Positions 1 through 11,427 of a stretch of DNA of 64,000 bases are shown here, piece by piece. Positions within the stretch are counted from its first letter, which is position 1. Every line of letters starts with the position of its first letter. A program made the translations under genes and the position numbers. The notes below the pieces were generated by a model that did not search any database, was not told where the DNA came from, and was given only the letters and a program-made list of their open reading frames with translations. This DNA is from Porphyromonadaceae bacterium W3.11 (GTDB taxonomy: Bacteria; Bacteroidota; Bacteroidia; Bacteroidales; Porphyromonadaceae): positions 140,001-204,000 of the forward strand of contig JAUISX010000003.1 in the NCBI GenBank assembly GCA_030434245.1, given 5' to 3'.

Positions 1-36
1 TCAGTGTAGCGCTCTAACCAACTGAGCTATGGGACT
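1..36 (-). tRNA. tRNA-Ile (GAT), 5' part only, cut by the window edge
   Basis: Read on the minus strand, the piece has a 7-nt acceptor strand, TA at positions 8-9, a D-stem GCTC/GAGC and an anticodon arm starting CTACA-CTGA, so the anticodon begins GA. It lies just downstream of the 16S rRNA, where Bacteroidales rRNA operons normally carry tRNA-Ile(GAT) followed by tRNA-Ala. The third anticodon base is outside the window, so Ile is inferred from position. Confidence 0.85.
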
Positions 37-299
37 CTTTTGCGGACAAAGACCCCACCCTTCTCACTCTACGCTACGCGGCAGTATAAATAATAGGGTT
101 GCCGTATATTATATATTAAGAACAAGGACCAAACAAGTAGATACGAGTCTCTACTAATGTTTCTACATTTTTGTACCACCTAATGTCTATAACGTCTAAG
201 ACTCTTTAAGTCGCTACTCTTTACAAGTAGCTCATAAATCTCTTTCGTTTTAAACTCTTTTGCACCTTGACGTCTTCAAGATCTCGAAACTACGCTCCA
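37..299 (-). other. 16S rRNA to tRNA-Ile internal transcribed spacer
   Basis: This AT-rich spacer between the 3' end of 16S and the tRNA contains no plausible gene. It should be transcribed and removed during rRNA processing. Confidence 0.7.
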
Positions 300-1835
<1,536 letters not shown>

Positions 1836-2088
1836 AAAAAAATTTTTATTATATCTTTTGCTATAGATTCTGTCTTCCTAACATCAAAATTTGCGTTTAA
1901 AACTTATTCGTAAATCTATACACCCAAAAAGTCTCTTCTGTCATTGACAGTGGCACATTGTATTATAAACACTAATGTTCCTTGTACTACTTGTTTGTAT
2001 AATATTGAGAATCTCTCCTCAATATCCTTGTCTCAATATGTCTATGATCTCTTATTTTTAATCAACCTCGCTTAGCGGGTTGTGATTG
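1836..2088 (-). other. rRNA operon leader
   Basis: This AT-rich region lies between the most downstream promoter repeat and the 16S 5' end. It should be transcribed as the rRNA precursor leader. I see no coding capacity. Confidence 0.6.
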
Positions 2089-2119
2089 CAAAGATACTAA
2101 AGATTTTCATCCCAACAAA
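2089..2119 (-). promoter_or_regulatory. rRNA promoter P1 (nearest to 16S)
   Basis: On the minus strand this reads TTTG, 19 bases, TATCTTTG: an exact match to the Bacteroidetes primary sigma consensus (-33 TTTG, -7 TAnnTTTG). Confidence 0.85.
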
Positions 2120-2202
2120 CAATTTGAAAAATATTTTCTCATCAATTGAAGGACTCAGTTCCTCGCTTGGAACGTCTCATCTTCGTTTCTTATTTGCGGT
2201 TG

Positions 2203-2233
2203 CAAAGATACTAAATATTTTCATTCTACCAAA
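2203..2233 (-). promoter_or_regulatory. rRNA promoter P2
   Basis: A second exact TTTG-N19-TATCTTTG lies 114 bp upstream of P1, within a repeat that shares most of the P1 surroundings. Confidence 0.85.
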
Positions 2234-2334
2234 ACTTTTAGAAAGTTTTTTTGAAGTTCTTTTTTCTCTTCGCTTGAGACTTGATTGCTTTCCGCTGAAA
2301 GCGTCTCGTGCAGCTGATTTCTCATTTGCGAGTG

Positions 2335-2365
2335 CAAAGATACTAAAGATTTTCATTCTACCAAA
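2335..2365 (-). promoter_or_regulatory. rRNA promoter P3
   Basis: A third exact TTTG-N19-TATCTTTG lies 132 bp upstream of P2. The stretch around and upstream of the boxes is nearly identical to P2. Confidence 0.85.
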
Positions 2366-2468
2366 ACTTTTAGAAAGTTTTTTTCGAAGTCTTTTTTTCT
2401 TCTTTACCTGAGACTAAAAATCTCTCCTCTGAGAGCGTCTCGTGCATCTGATTTCTCATTTGCGAGTG

Positions 2469-2500
2469 CAAAGGTATATAGATTTTTTTAATCCACCAAG
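2469..2500 (-). promoter_or_regulatory. rRNA promoter P4 (diverged)
   Basis: The -7 box is TACCTTTG and the -33 region is CTTGG rather than TTTG, with 19-20 bp spacing. It lies 134 bp upstream of P3 and follows the same repeat unit, so it is probably a weaker fourth promoter. Confidence 0.6.
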
Positions 2501-2734
2501 CCTTTTAGGAGGTTTTATTTGAAAAAAGGTCTTATTTATCCCCCTTTAGGAAAGAATTAGCCAGCTCAAACACATCGAGATGCCTTTATTGGTATATGAT
2601 CTATATATTTTTCGAGCTTAATAATTATTTTTTTGATAAAGGCAATTTTTTCATACTATCTTACGATATAGCAGTAGGTATAGTGTTAGAATGTAACTCA
2701 TACTAAGGCAAAAAGTAGCTGACTTTTGGTTATA

Positions 2735-2783
2735 TGAAACAGAAATGTTTCTCATAAGAAACTTTTCTGCTTTATATAAGAAG
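2735..2783. repeat. small palindromic intergenic repeat, copy 1
   Basis: The segment alternates GAAAC, TTTC and TATATAAG motifs that can fold into adjacent hairpins. Similar layouts occur at 15725-15792 and 38628-38695. The copies are diverged, so family membership is tentative. Confidence 0.4.
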
Positions 2784-2899
2784 AATTTCGCCATCATATA
2801 GAGAATATTTTTCATCGCATCGGATCAATTTAACTTCGAATAGGTATGTATTATTTATAGACGAACTATATATTCATTAAACTTATCAACAAAAGGGGC

Positions 2900-2944
2900 A
2901 TAAAAAAGTAGGAACCAATATCGCATGTCTGGATATTGGTTCCT
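2900..2944 (-). terminator. rho-independent terminator of osmC
   Basis: There is a 13-bp perfect stem (2910-2922 with 2932-2944) and a 9-nt loop. On the minus strand it is followed by ACTTTTTTA. It lies about 55 bp past the osmC stop. Confidence 0.85.
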
Positions 2945-2998
2945 ATAATTATTCCTCTAATAAAGTAAGTTTATTTTATCGATCCCACGCTAAGCATA

Positions 2999-3394
2999 TT
3001 AAAGCATGATTAATTCGTGCTGAAACTTGACTCCAGCTTTTGCAAAAAGAATTCCTACGGGACAGTTTGCTTCAGTGTGCTCAAGACACTTCTTTATTTT
3101 CTCGACTGGTGAGTCACTCTTAATATAAAAGCGGTAAGAAACATTAGTAATGGTATCTGCTTCCTCTGTTTCAAGCTCTACTCTAATATCTTGGACATCA
3201 AGTCGCATCTTAACAGCGACCATTTTAAAAATTGTGCCAATACATCCTGCTAGTGACATCGCCAATAACTCAAATGCCTTTGCACCTTTGTCAGTTCCAT
3301 TTGCTTCCTTTGGCAAATCTAGTGTCACTTCATGACCACGATTGTTTGATACAACTGAGCTATAACCCTCTTTTAACTGAAAATTTACATTCAT
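2999..3394 (-). CDS. OsmC/Ohr family protein
   Basis: This 131-residue protein has the two-cysteine layout of the OsmC family: Cys51 in an AGCIGT context at the start of the central helix, and Cys111 in NCPVG. In characterised OsmC and Ohr proteins this pair reduces organic hydroperoxides, so a cytoplasmic antioxidant role is likely. The substrate cannot be told from sequence. The length is at the short end of the normal range for the family and the frame is complete. It is transcribed alone, with a strong terminator downstream. The next gene upstream is over 140 bp away. Confidence 0.85.
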   Translation of the reverse strand: MNVNFQLKEGYSSVVSNNRGHEVTLDLPKEANGTDKGAKAFELLAMSLAGCIGTIFKMVAVKMRLDVQDIRVELETEEADTITNVSYRFYIKSDSPVEKIKKCLEHTEANCPVGILFAKAGVKFQHELIML

Positions 3395-3537
3395 AATATA
3401 TCTATCTCATTTTAATATTAAACATACGTGATAAATATAATGAAATAACTTTATCTCCACGAATATAAGAGATACAATTAACTCACTTAAACAGATACTT
3501 TCTTAATGGCTAGTAATTATTGCCTTAATAAAAGCGT

Positions 3538-4767
3538 TTAATAAAAAAGATAACAGAAAAAGAGTGCAAGAATCATCCCCACAACATCTGACATTAGAGA
3601 AACTCCCAGAGTATATCGTGTCCGCTTAATCGCTACACTACCATAATAAAGTGCAAGTATATAAAATGTTGTATCGCTAGCACCCTGAACGAGACAGACT
3701 AACCTGCCAACAAAGGAATCGGGTCCATACGTAGTCATGGCATCAATCATCAACCCCCTAGCTCCGCTACCACTAAGGGGCTTCATAAGCATTGTAGGCA
3801 AAGCATCCACCCATGCAGTATCCAATCCGACCATACTAACAAGGTAGGCAATCCCCTGCATCAGCCAATCCATGGCACCACTCGCTCTGAAAACACCTAC
3901 CGCTACTAATATTGCAACTATATAGGGAATAATCGTAATAGCTGTAGTGAACCCGCCTTTAGCACCGTCAATAAAATCCTCATAAACATTACGTTTTGCT
4001 AATAGCCCACTTAAAACGAATAATGCAACCATTCCGACAAGGATTAAATGACTTACCAAGGTGGAGTAATTTGAGAGGGTTGACTGATCTACGGTACTTG
4101 CCCACCAAATAATGGCGGTTACTAATAATAAAAAAATGGCTACGGGAAGCAGAAAAGCAGTTTTCAGTAAATCAAGCTTTTGCTTATAGGACACTGCCAA
4201 AATAGAAGTGAGAGTACTTCCTCCAGTGGCCAATAAGATAGGCATAAAAATATCAGCTGGAGATGTACTTCCAAGCTGCATTCTATACATTATAATCGTG
4301 ATCGGAATTAGTGTCAATCCACTAGCATTGATGCAGAGGAACATTATCATAGCATCACTAGCTTCATCTTTTTTCTTATTCAACCCTTGCAACTCCTGCA
4401 TCGCCTGCAGTCCAAGAGGTGTCGCAGCATTATCAAGCCCCAAAAGATTAGCACTAAAGTTCATCACCATAGTGCCGGTAACTGGATGTCCCTTAGGAAG
4501 AGAAGGGAAAAGGACATGAAAAAATGGAGCCGTACCCTTCGCTATTCGCCGCACCAGTCCACTATTCTCCCCCACTCTTAGGAGCCCTTGCCATAGGGTT
4601 AATACCCCGGCAAGGCCCAAAGAGATTTCAAATCCTGTATTTGCAGAATCAAATAAAGCAGAAGCCATCTCACTGAACACACCAGCATCGCCTGTCACAA
4701 AAGTCTGCACTATAGCAGCTAAGACAGCTAAAAGAAAGAAACCGATCCAGATGTAATTCAGAAGCAT
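3538..4767 (-). CDS. nucleoside-recognition (Gate) domain membrane protein, SpmA-SpmB fusion type
   Basis: This 409-residue polytopic membrane protein has two homologous halves like Bacillus SpmA (N-terminal) and SpmB (C-terminal). The first half carries the conserved stretch NLLGLDNAATPLGLQAMQEL. The second half holds the KPLSGSGARG and DTTFYILALYYG motifs. SpmA and SpmB affect spore core dehydration in Firmicutes. In this non-sporulating phylum the fused form is common and its substrate is unknown; transport of a small solute is an inference. It starts 16 bp after tyrS, so the two are very likely co-transcribed. Confidence 0.85.
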   Translation of the reverse strand: MLLNYIWIGFFLLAVLAAIVQTFVTGDAGVFSEMASALFDSANTGFEISLGLAGVLTLWQGLLRVGENSGLVRRIAKGTAPFFHVLFPSLPKGHPVTGTMVMNFSANLLGLDNAATPLGLQAMQELQGLNKKKDEASDAMIMFLCINASGLTLIPITIIMYRMQLGSTSPADIFMPILLATGGSTLTSILAVSYKQKLDLLKTAFLLPVAIFLLLVTAIIWWASTVDQSTLSNYSTLVSHLILVGMVALFVLSGLLAKRNVYEDFIDGAKGGFTTAITIIPYIVAILVAVGVFRASGAMDWLMQGIAYLVSMVGLDTAWVDALPTMLMKPLSGSGARGLMIDAMTTYGPDSFVGRLVCLVQGASDTTFYILALYYGSVAIKRTRYTLGVSLMSDVVGMILALFFCYLFY

Positions 4768-4783
4768 CCGATGAATGTTTTTA

Positions 4784-6082
4784 TCAGACCATCTTGATGA
4801 GGAAATAATTCTTCTTACCCCTCTGCACTAACATGTACTTACCATTAAGTAAATCGTCAGTGGTAGGAATCATCTGCTCGTCCTGCAACTTTTCGTTATT
4901 TATACTCACGCCACCACTCTTAATGAGCTTTCTCAACTCACCTTTACTGGCAAAGAACTGACACTCGGTAACTAAGAGGTCGAGGATCCCTAATTGGCCA
5001 TCAAGCTTACTCATACTAACCTCTGCCATAGGGACACCCTCAAACACATTTAAGAATGTCGTCTCATCTAATTTTTTAAGGGTCTCTAAAGAGCTTTTAC
5101 CGAAAAGTATCTGAGATGCTTGAACAGCCAACTCATAATCCTCTCTACTATGCACCATCACGGTGATTTCCTCAGCCAGTTTTTCTTGGAGGACCCTACG
5201 ATGGGGAGCTTCAGCGTGCTCTTTTTCTAATGCCTCTATCTCATCACGTCCTAGGCTAGTGAAGATTCGGATGAACTTTGAGGCATCCTCATCAGATACA
5301 TTCATCCAAAATTGATAAAACTTATATGGTGAAGTGTATCTTGGATCCAACCAGACATTACCACTCTCTGTCTTACCGAACTTCCCTCCATCTGCTTTGG
5401 TAATTAATGGGCACGTAACAGCATAGGTATCTCCTTGTAGAGTACGGCGAATGAGCTCTACTCCACTTGTGATATTACCCCATTGATCGGAGCCACCCAT
5501 TTGCAATCGACAGCCTTCATGCTCATAGAGGTACTTAAAGTCGTATGCTTGTAGTAATTGGTATGAAAACTCAGTAAAGGAAAGTCCTGCACCTCCTTCG
5601 CCAGCTATTCTTTTCTTCACTGAATCTTTCGCCATCATATAATTGACGGTCATGTGCTTCCCGACATCACGAATAAAAGCAAGGAAGCTATAATCCTTCA
5701 TCCAATCGTAGTTATTCACTAACTTGGCTGCATTTGGTGCATCACTTTCAAAGTCCAAGAACTTTGCAAGTTGTTTCTTGATAGACTCTTGATTATGCCT
5801 AAGCGTAGCCTCATCTAGGAGATTTCTCTCAGCCGATTTCATTGAGGGATCGCCAATCATACCAGTAGCACCACCGATAACAGCAATAGGGCGATGTCCT
5901 GCACGTTGAAAGTGTCGGAGCATCATCACTCCCACCAAGTGTCCGATGTGAAGTGAATCGGCAGTAGGATCGATCCCAAGATAGCCAGAGGTCTGCCCTT
6001 TCATCAGCATTTCTTCTGTTCCTGGCATCATGTCATGCACCATTCCCCTCCACTTTAGTTCCTCAATAAAATTCATACTCAT
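4784..6082 (-). CDS. tyrS: tyrosyl-tRNA synthetase
   Basis: This class I aminoacyl-tRNA synthetase charges tRNA-Tyr in the cytoplasm. The 432 residues show the Rossmann catalytic domain with HIGH at residues 45-48, the tyrosine-site segment near [12 protein letters not shown], the KMSKS-equivalent KFGKT near residue 232, and a C-terminal S4-like RNA-binding domain (around 365-432). The length fits the bacterial TyrRS type. It is the first gene of a two-gene unit with the SpmA-SpmB-like protein. A TATCTTTG -7 box lies at 6125-6132 upstream, but without a clear TTTG -33 box. Confidence 0.97.
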   Translation of the reverse strand: MSMNFIEELKWRGMVHDMMPGTEEMLMKGQTSGYLGIDPTADSLHIGHLVGVMMLRHFQRAGHRPIAVIGGATGMIGDPSMKSAERNLLDEATLRHNQESIKKQLAKFLDFESDAPNAAKLVNNYDWMKDYSFLAFIRDVGKHMTVNYMMAKDSVKKRIAGEGGAGLSFTEFSYQLLQAYDFKYLYEHEGCRLQMGGSDQWGNITSGVELIRRTLQGDTYAVTCPLITKADGGKFGKTESGNVWLDPRYTSPYKFYQFWMNVSDEDASKFIRIFTSLGRDEIEALEKEHAEAPHRRVLQEKLAEEITVMVHSREDYELAVQASQILFGKSSLETLKKLDETTFLNVFEGVPMAEVSMSKLDGQLGILDLLVTECQFFASKGELRKLIKSGGVSINNEKLQDEQMIPTTDDLLNGKYMLVQRGKKNYFLIKMV

Positions 6083-6544
6083 ATATTATTAAATGAAAGT
6101 GTACATATCTCTTATATTGTTTCGCAAAGATAATCATATTATTTTAGTTGAGTCACCATTACCCTTAGAGGCTTTAACTTATAAAAGGGGAAAGACAAAA
6201 CTATATATCATCTGAGAACTAGTCCTCAATAATATTTTTGGCAGACGTTATTTTTCAAAATGATTAATAGAGCATTGATCGATGAGGATAATGTCCGTTA
6301 CGTTTTCGACATTCTATTATGTCACTTACGATATTACGCTCCCTGTAACTTAATCCTTAGAGCCTTGTATCTTATCCATCTCAACGAGTCTCAACTAGGT
6401 CCTTCAGATCTATAAGTATGGGGTTTCGTACAACTATCTCATTATGAGTAGTAATCTCTAGACTTTAAAATGATTGAAAACAAAGAAGGGGCAAAAAACC
6501 TATGTTTTTACCCCCTTCGCTTCCTTATCTAATATCAAATCAAA
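6083..6544. other. intergenic region between tyrS and pckA
   Basis: About 460 bp without a plausible gene. It holds a candidate tyrS -7 box (6125-6132, minus strand) and the pckA terminator (6485-6518). The remaining 350 bp show no motif that I recognise. Confidence 0.5.
6485..6518 (-). terminator. terminator of pckA
   Basis: The arms GAAGGGG...CCCCTTC, extended by A/T pairs, form a stem. On the minus strand it is followed by a T-rich run. It lies about 27 bp past the pckA stop. Confidence 0.7.
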
Positions 6545-8152
6545 TTAAATCTTTGGACCTGCATCAACTAAAGCTTTACCAGCTTCGTTACTTGTAAACT
6601 TAGCAAAGTTATCAATAAATTGCTCTGCTAGATCTCTAGCTTTCCCATCCCAAACCTTAGGATCATCATAAGTGTCTCGAGGATCAAGTATGTTAGGATC
6701 CACATTAGGCAATGCTAGTGGGACTTTGAAGTCAAAGTAAGGAATATTACGGGTCTCCGCTTTGTCTATAGAACCATCAAGAATAGCATCAATGATACCA
6801 CGGGTATCTTTGATTGAAATACGTTTTCCTGTACCATTCCAACCAGTATTCACAAGATAAGCTGTAGAGCCATGCTCTTCCATCTTTTTCACAAGCTCCT
6901 CACCATACTTTGTTGGATGTAAAGAGAGGAATGCCGCACCAAAGCAAGCTGAAAAGGTAGGAGTGGGCTCAGTTACGCCACGCTCTGTACCTGCTAGCTT
7001 AGCGGTAAAACCACTAAGGAAATAATACTTAGTTTGCTCTGGAGTTAGGATAGATACTGGAGGTAATACCCCGAAAGCATCTGCGGAAAGGAAAATGACT
7101 TTATTAGCATGTCCAGCCTTAGAAATCGGCTTTACAATATTATCGATGTGGTATATCGGATATGAAACGCGAGTATTCTCTGTAACAGACTTGTCAGAAA
7201 AGTCAATTTTGCCATTTTCATCAAGTGTTACATTCTCTAGAAGAGCATCACGCTTAATCGCGTTATAAATATCAGGTTCCTGCTCTTTGCTTAGATTAAT
7301 TACCTTTGCATAGCAACCACCTTCGAAATTGAAGATACCATCTTTATCCCATCCGTGCTCATCATCCCCAATAAGTTTTCGCTTTGGATCAGTTGAAAGA
7401 GTAGTCTTACCAGTACCAGATAGACCAAAGAAGATCGCCGTTTCACTTTCATCCATATTGGTATTAGCCGAACAGTGCATAGCAGCCATACCATTAAGAG
7501 GGAGTAGATAATTCATGTATGAAAACATTCCCTTCTTCATCTCACCACCATACCAGGTATTGATAATCACCTGAACCTTCTCAGTAAGGTTGAAGACCAC
7601 TGCGGTTTCGGAATTAAGACCTAGTTCCTTATAGTTATCTACCTTAGCTTTAGAAGCATTTAAAATCACAAAGTCAGGCTCACCGAAGTCCTTAAGTTCC
7701 TCCTCCGTGGGTCGAATGAACATATTCCGAACAAAGTGAGCTTGCCATGCCACTTCCATAATGAAGCGTAACTTCAGACGAGAGTTTGGATTAGCTCCAC
7801 AAAAAGCATCCACAACGTACAGGCGTTTACCAGTAAGCTGATTGACAGCTATCTTCTTAACTTCTTTCCAAGTTTCTTGAGTGACAGGCTTATTGTCATT
7901 TGGATACTCATCACTGGTCCACCAGATGGTGTCACGAGTGGTATCATCCATCACAAAAAACTTGTCCTTTGGCGAACGTCCAGTATAAACGCCAGTCATA
8001 ACATTAACAGCACCCAACTCTGATAGCTGACCTTTCTCAAAGCCTTCTAATCCGGGTTTTAATTCCTCTTCATAAAGAAGATCATAAGAGGGATTATAAA
8101 TGATTTCTTGTACATCACTTATACCATACTTCTTTAAATCAATGTGTGACAT
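6545..8152 (-). CDS. pckA: phosphoenolpyruvate carboxykinase (ATP)
   Basis: This enzyme interconverts oxaloacetate + ATP and PEP + CO2 + ADP. In anaerobic Bacteroidales it often runs in the carboxylating direction toward fumarate and succinate. The 535 residues match the ATP-dependent family, with the kinase P-loop [11 protein letters not shown] near residue 243, a metal-binding stretch with [18 protein letters not shown], and the conserved TGRSPKDKF near the N-terminus. The frame is complete. It is a single-gene unit with its own terminator. A TAACTTTG -7 box lies at 8196-8203 upstream with a poor -33 match. Confidence 0.97.
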   Translation of the reverse strand: MSHIDLKKYGISDVQEIIYNPSYDLLYEEELKPGLEGFEKGQLSELGAVNVMTGVYTGRSPKDKFFVMDDTTRDTIWWTSDEYPNDNKPVTQETWKEVKKIAVNQLTGKRLYVVDAFCGANPNSRLKLRFIMEVAWQAHFVRNMFIRPTEEELKDFGEPDFVILNASKAKVDNYKELGLNSETAVVFNLTEKVQVIINTWYGGEMKKGMFSYMNYLLPLNGMAAMHCSANTNMDESETAIFFGLSGTGKTTLSTDPKRKLIGDDEHGWDKDGIFNFEGGCYAKVINLSKEQEPDIYNAIKRDALLENVTLDENGKIDFSDKSVTENTRVSYPIYHIDNIVKPISKAGHANKVIFLSADAFGVLPPVSILTPEQTKYYFLSGFTAKLAGTERGVTEPTPTFSACFGAAFLSLHPTKYGEELVKKMEEHGSTAYLVNTGWNGTGKRISIKDTRGIIDAILDGSIDKAETRNIPYFDFKVPLALPNVDPNILDPRDTYDDPKVWDGKARDLAEQFIDNFAKFTSNEAGKALVDAGPKI

Positions 8153-8252
8153 AAAATGTAATTATTAGATTATCAATACGTTAAATCCGTTTTACCAAAG
8201 TTACTAAAATTAAAGATTTAATAAAAGCTTTTGAGCTAATATTAGTTATTCT

Positions 8253-9299
8253 TTATTCGACGGTCCATCGAGTGAGGGCATCAAGATGTTGCTGAACAGT
8301 CTCAATGGTTGACTTTTCTTGAACATCCGCTATCTGAGAAACCAATTCCTCCTCGTACACGGGTGCTTTCACATCACGAATGACACCTAATGCTACAGGC
8401 ATTCCATCTGTTTCGTGCATCGTTGCAAGCATTTGGTGTAAGATAGGATTGACTGAATGTGCATCATGCAATAAGATATCACTCTCTTCGATACCATTCT
8501 CACCTATTGTAACACTCTTCAGGGTAAGACCATCTAAGACTAATCCTTTATTTCTATCCTTGCCATAAATCATTGGCTTGCCATGTTCTAGAATTATGGT
8601 CTTATCTGCTCTAACAGCACGATCAGAAAACTCCTTGTGGGTGCCGTTATTAAAGATCATACAATTCACCAAGGCTTCTATCACAGAAGTACCAGGATGA
8701 TGATGTGCAGCCACCATACATTTAGATGTAAGCCCCATCTCTACGTCTAGGGTACGAGCAAAGAAAGTTCCTCTTGCTCCAAAGACTAATTCACCTGGGA
8801 TAAAAGGGTCTTCCACTGTACCAAATGGGGATGACTTAGAGACGAATCCTCTATCACTCGTAGGTGAATACTGACCTTTAGTCAAACCGTATATCTTATT
8901 ATTGAAGAGCACCATATTGATACCCACATTTCTACGGATCATATGAATGAAGTGATTACCACCTATGGCCATGCTATCACCATCACCACTCATCAACCAT
9001 ACATTAAGATCTGGATTAGCTACCTTTACTCCAGTGGCAACAGCAGCACCACGGCCATGGATCGTATGCATTCCATAAGTCCCCATATAATAAGGAAGTC
9101 GGGAAGAACAGCCTATACCTGATACCACCACGGTATTTTCTGGGGCCACACCGATTTCGGCCATAGCCTTATGAAGTGAAGCAAGAACTGCATAATCACC
9201 ACATCCAGGACACCATTTAACCAAACCCTTGCTCTTAAAATCGCTTCCCTCATATTTGAGACCAGATGGTACTGGACCTACTACTTTATTTATCTTCAT
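8253..9299 (-). CDS. korB: 2-oxoglutarate:ferredoxin oxidoreductase, beta subunit
   Basis: This is the thiamine-pyrophosphate-binding subunit of a 2-oxoacid:ferredoxin oxidoreductase, which decarboxylates the 2-oxoacid to an acyl-CoA and reduces ferredoxin. Visible motifs are the N-terminal WCPGCGDYAVL, the TPP-binding GDGDSMAIGGNH, and the NNKIYGLTKGQ segment. The 348 residues are normal for the family. It overlaps korA by 4 bp, so translation is probably coupled. The assignment to 2-oxoglutarate rather than another 2-oxoacid follows the fused KorA partner and is inferred. Confidence 0.9.
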   Translation of the reverse strand: MKINKVVGPVPSGLKYEGSDFKSKGLVKWCPGCGDYAVLASLHKAMAEIGVAPENTVVVSGIGCSSRLPYYMGTYGMHTIHGRGAAVATGVKVANPDLNVWLMSGDGDSMAIGGNHFIHMIRRNVGINMVLFNNKIYGLTKGQYSPTSDRGFVSKSSPFGTVEDPFIPGELVFGARGTFFARTLDVEMGLTSKCMVAAHHHPGTSVIEALVNCMIFNNGTHKEFSDRAVRADKTIILEHGKPMIYGKDRNKGLVLDGLTLKSVTIGENGIEESDILLHDAHSVNPILHQMLATMHETDGMPVALGVIRDVKAPVYEEELVSQIADVQEKSTIETVQQHLDALTRWTVE

Positions 9300-11173
9300 A
9301 TCTTGCTCTCCTCTTTTGTATCCATTAGATTCAGAACTTCGTCTGCTATTCCTTTTACCTTAAGTGGTTGTCCCTCTATCACATTGTAACGATGAAGATT
9401 GAGGCCACTGATAGCACCGCTTAGATGCTTAGCAAACTGTCCACTATTCTGTTCAATCACAATGATTTCCTTATACTTACGCAATACTTCTTCAGTATTC
9501 TTTGGCAGTGGGTTAATGTACTTGAAATGCACCATCGCCACAGATCTTCCAGCTGCAGAAATTTCATTCAAGGCCGTAAGGATATGACCATAGGTACTAC
9601 CCCAGCCTACCATTAGGACCTCAGCATCCTTATCTCCTAAGACTTCAAGCTCAGGTAACGAAGATGCTATTCGCTGAACCTTCTCTGCACGAAGCCCTAT
9701 CATCCGGTGATGGTTACGAGGATTAGTACTGATTTCACCAGTCTCACTATCCTTTTCAAGGCCCCCTACTCTATGCTCATAGCCTGGTGTCCCTGGCACT
9801 GCCCAATATCTAACATAGCTATCCTTATCTCTCAGATAAGGTGTCCATGGACGATCTTCTGTAAAGTGCTCCTGAACATAAGGAGGATTAATAGAGGGAT
9901 ATTCAATTAACACGGGGATTCTCCACGCGGAAGCCCCATTGGCAATATAAGCGTCTGTCAATAAGACCACTGGGGTCATATGCTCCAGTGCTATCTTGGC
10001 AGCCTCAAAAGCCGAATCAAAACAGTCTGCTGGAGTCTTCGCTGCAATCACAACTACAGGGCTCTCGCCATTCCTTCCGTATAGAGCTTGCAGGAGATCC
10101 GCTTGCTCACTCTTAGTGGGCAATCCAGTAGATGGACCTCCTCTCATCACATCCACTACCACAAGTGGTAACTCTGTCATAACAGCATACCCTAGTCCCT
10201 CACTCTTAAGTGCTAAGCCTGGTCCTGATGTGGAAGTGATGGCCAGTGCTCCTGCATACGATGCCCCAATGGCAGTAGTGATACCTGCGATTTCATCTTC
10301 GGCCTGCATGGTCTTAAGACCCAGATGTTTCAGCTTTGCAAGCTCATGTAAGATATCTGTAGCTGGAGTTATAGGATAACTACCAAGGAATAATTGGACA
10401 CCAGCCTTTTCTGCAGCAGCAACAAAACCAAGCGTTGTTGCTTTATTTCCACTAATATCTGTATAATTTCCAGGTAAATGGTCGCGACCATCTATTCTAT
10501 AAGTCACAGATGAAGCATGTGTATTCTGTCCATAGTTATAACCATCTGTCAAAACTTTCAGATTAGCCTGCAGCACCTTCTCTTTTTTTCGAAACTTCGC
10601 TTTGAGTTCTAACTCAGCAGGCTTTATATCCTTATTATAGAGCCATAGGATAAAACCTAAGGCAAACATATTCTTACAGCGATCAATATCCTTTATGCTC
10701 ATCTGAGAATCCTTAAGGCTCTCACGAACCATTTCGGTAATCGCGACCTCAAAGACATCCACTCGATCTAACCCTAGTTCATGAAACGGGTTGTTCGTCT
10801 TGAACTCTCCTTTTTTCAGAGCTGATTCGTCAAAGGCACTGCTATCTATGATGACGATAGCATTACTCTTTATATTCTTCACATTAACCTTCAGTGCTGA
10901 GGGATTCATTGCGACTAAAACATCAGCATAATCACCAGGAGTATAGACACCAGATGTACCGATACGTGCTTGAAATCCTGAGACTCCTCCCAAACTCCCC
11001 TGAGGTGCACGGATCTCAGCTGGATAATCAGGGAATGTAGATATGTCATTACCCAATATAGCCGACACATCTGAAAAAAGAGATCCGGTTAATTGCATCC
11101 CATCTCCAGAATCTCCTGCAAAACGAACCACAACATCATTCAGTTGCGTTATAGTATTATTCTTTTCTTTCAT
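9296..11173 (-). CDS. korA: 2-oxoglutarate:ferredoxin oxidoreductase, fused gamma-alpha subunit
   Basis: The 625-residue protein has an N-terminal gamma domain (about 1-200, starting with VVRFAGDSGDGMQLTGSLF) joined to the alpha domain with LGSYPITPATDILHELAKL and the STSGPGLALKSEG segment. Together with KorB it forms the ferredoxin-reducing 2-oxoacid dehydrogenase complex. This gamma-alpha fusion is typical of Bacteroidetes and of other KorA-type enzymes. It lies upstream of korB with a 4-bp overlap. The 254 bp upstream contain TAAATTTG at 11257-11264 but no correctly spaced -33 box, so the promoter is uncertain. Confidence 0.92.
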   Translation of the reverse strand: MKEKNNTITQLNDVVVRFAGDSGDGMQLTGSLFSDVSAILGNDISTFPDYPAEIRAPQGSLGGVSGFQARIGTSGVYTPGDYADVLVAMNPSALKVNVKNIKSNAIVIIDSSAFDESALKKGEFKTNNPFHELGLDRVDVFEVAITEMVRESLKDSQMSIKDIDRCKNMFALGFILWLYNKDIKPAELELKAKFRKKEKVLQANLKVLTDGYNYGQNTHASSVTYRIDGRDHLPGNYTDISGNKATTLGFVAAAEKAGVQLFLGSYPITPATDILHELAKLKHLGLKTMQAEDEIAGITTAIGASYAGALAITSTSGPGLALKSEGLGYAVMTELPLVVVDVMRGGPSTGLPTKSEQADLLQALYGRNGESPVVVIAAKTPADCFDSAFEAAKIALEHMTPVVLLTDAYIANGASAWRIPVLIEYPSINPPYVQEHFTEDRPWTPYLRDKDSYVRYWAVPGTPGYEHRVGGLEKDSETGEISTNPRNHHRMIGLRAEKVQRIASSLPELEVLGDKDAEVLMVGWGSTYGHILTALNEISAAGRSVAMVHFKYINPLPKNTEEVLRKYKEIIVIEQNSGQFAKHLSGAISGLNLHRYNVIEGQPLKVKGIADEVLNLMDTKEESKI

Positions 11174-11427
11174 TATCCTTTTGATTGCATTTGAATTTTA
11201 TATTAATTAGAAGAAAAGCCTTCTGACAAGAATCATTTATTCACTCCGTTAGGCGTCAAATTTAATGATTATCTGTACAGGTCTTTTCAAAAATGTCATT
11301 GTTATATAACAACAATAACGAGAAAAAGTTAGTTTTGAATAACAAAAAAATTCCACTCCCACCTTGCATCAATTGATTTAACTACGGATTATAAATAGGT
11401 GTAGTAAAATGAAAGCTGCTGATGAGG

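Larger units (their letters stand above)
2082..2500 (-). repeat. four-copy tandem repeat carrying the rRNA promoters
   Basis: The unit is about 114-134 bp. Each copy has the promoter core, a T-rich stretch with the complement of 'ccaaaacttttagaaag' in the middle copies, and a downstream segment related to 'gcgtctcgtgcagctgatttctcatttgcg'. The last segment is nearly identical in the two outer copies. The repeat explains the open reading frame on the opposite strand here, which is not a gene. Confidence 0.75.
2501..2998. other. intergenic region between rRNA promoters and osmC
   Basis: This is AT-rich non-coding sequence. It holds a palindrome-rich element at 2735-2783 and the osmC terminator at 2910-2944. 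I see nothing else in it. Confidence 0.6.

Noticed and set aside
2082-2411. 109-residue plus-strand reading frame
   Set aside because: It runs antisense through the tandem rRNA promoter repeats, and its peptide repeats simply reflect the DNA repeats.
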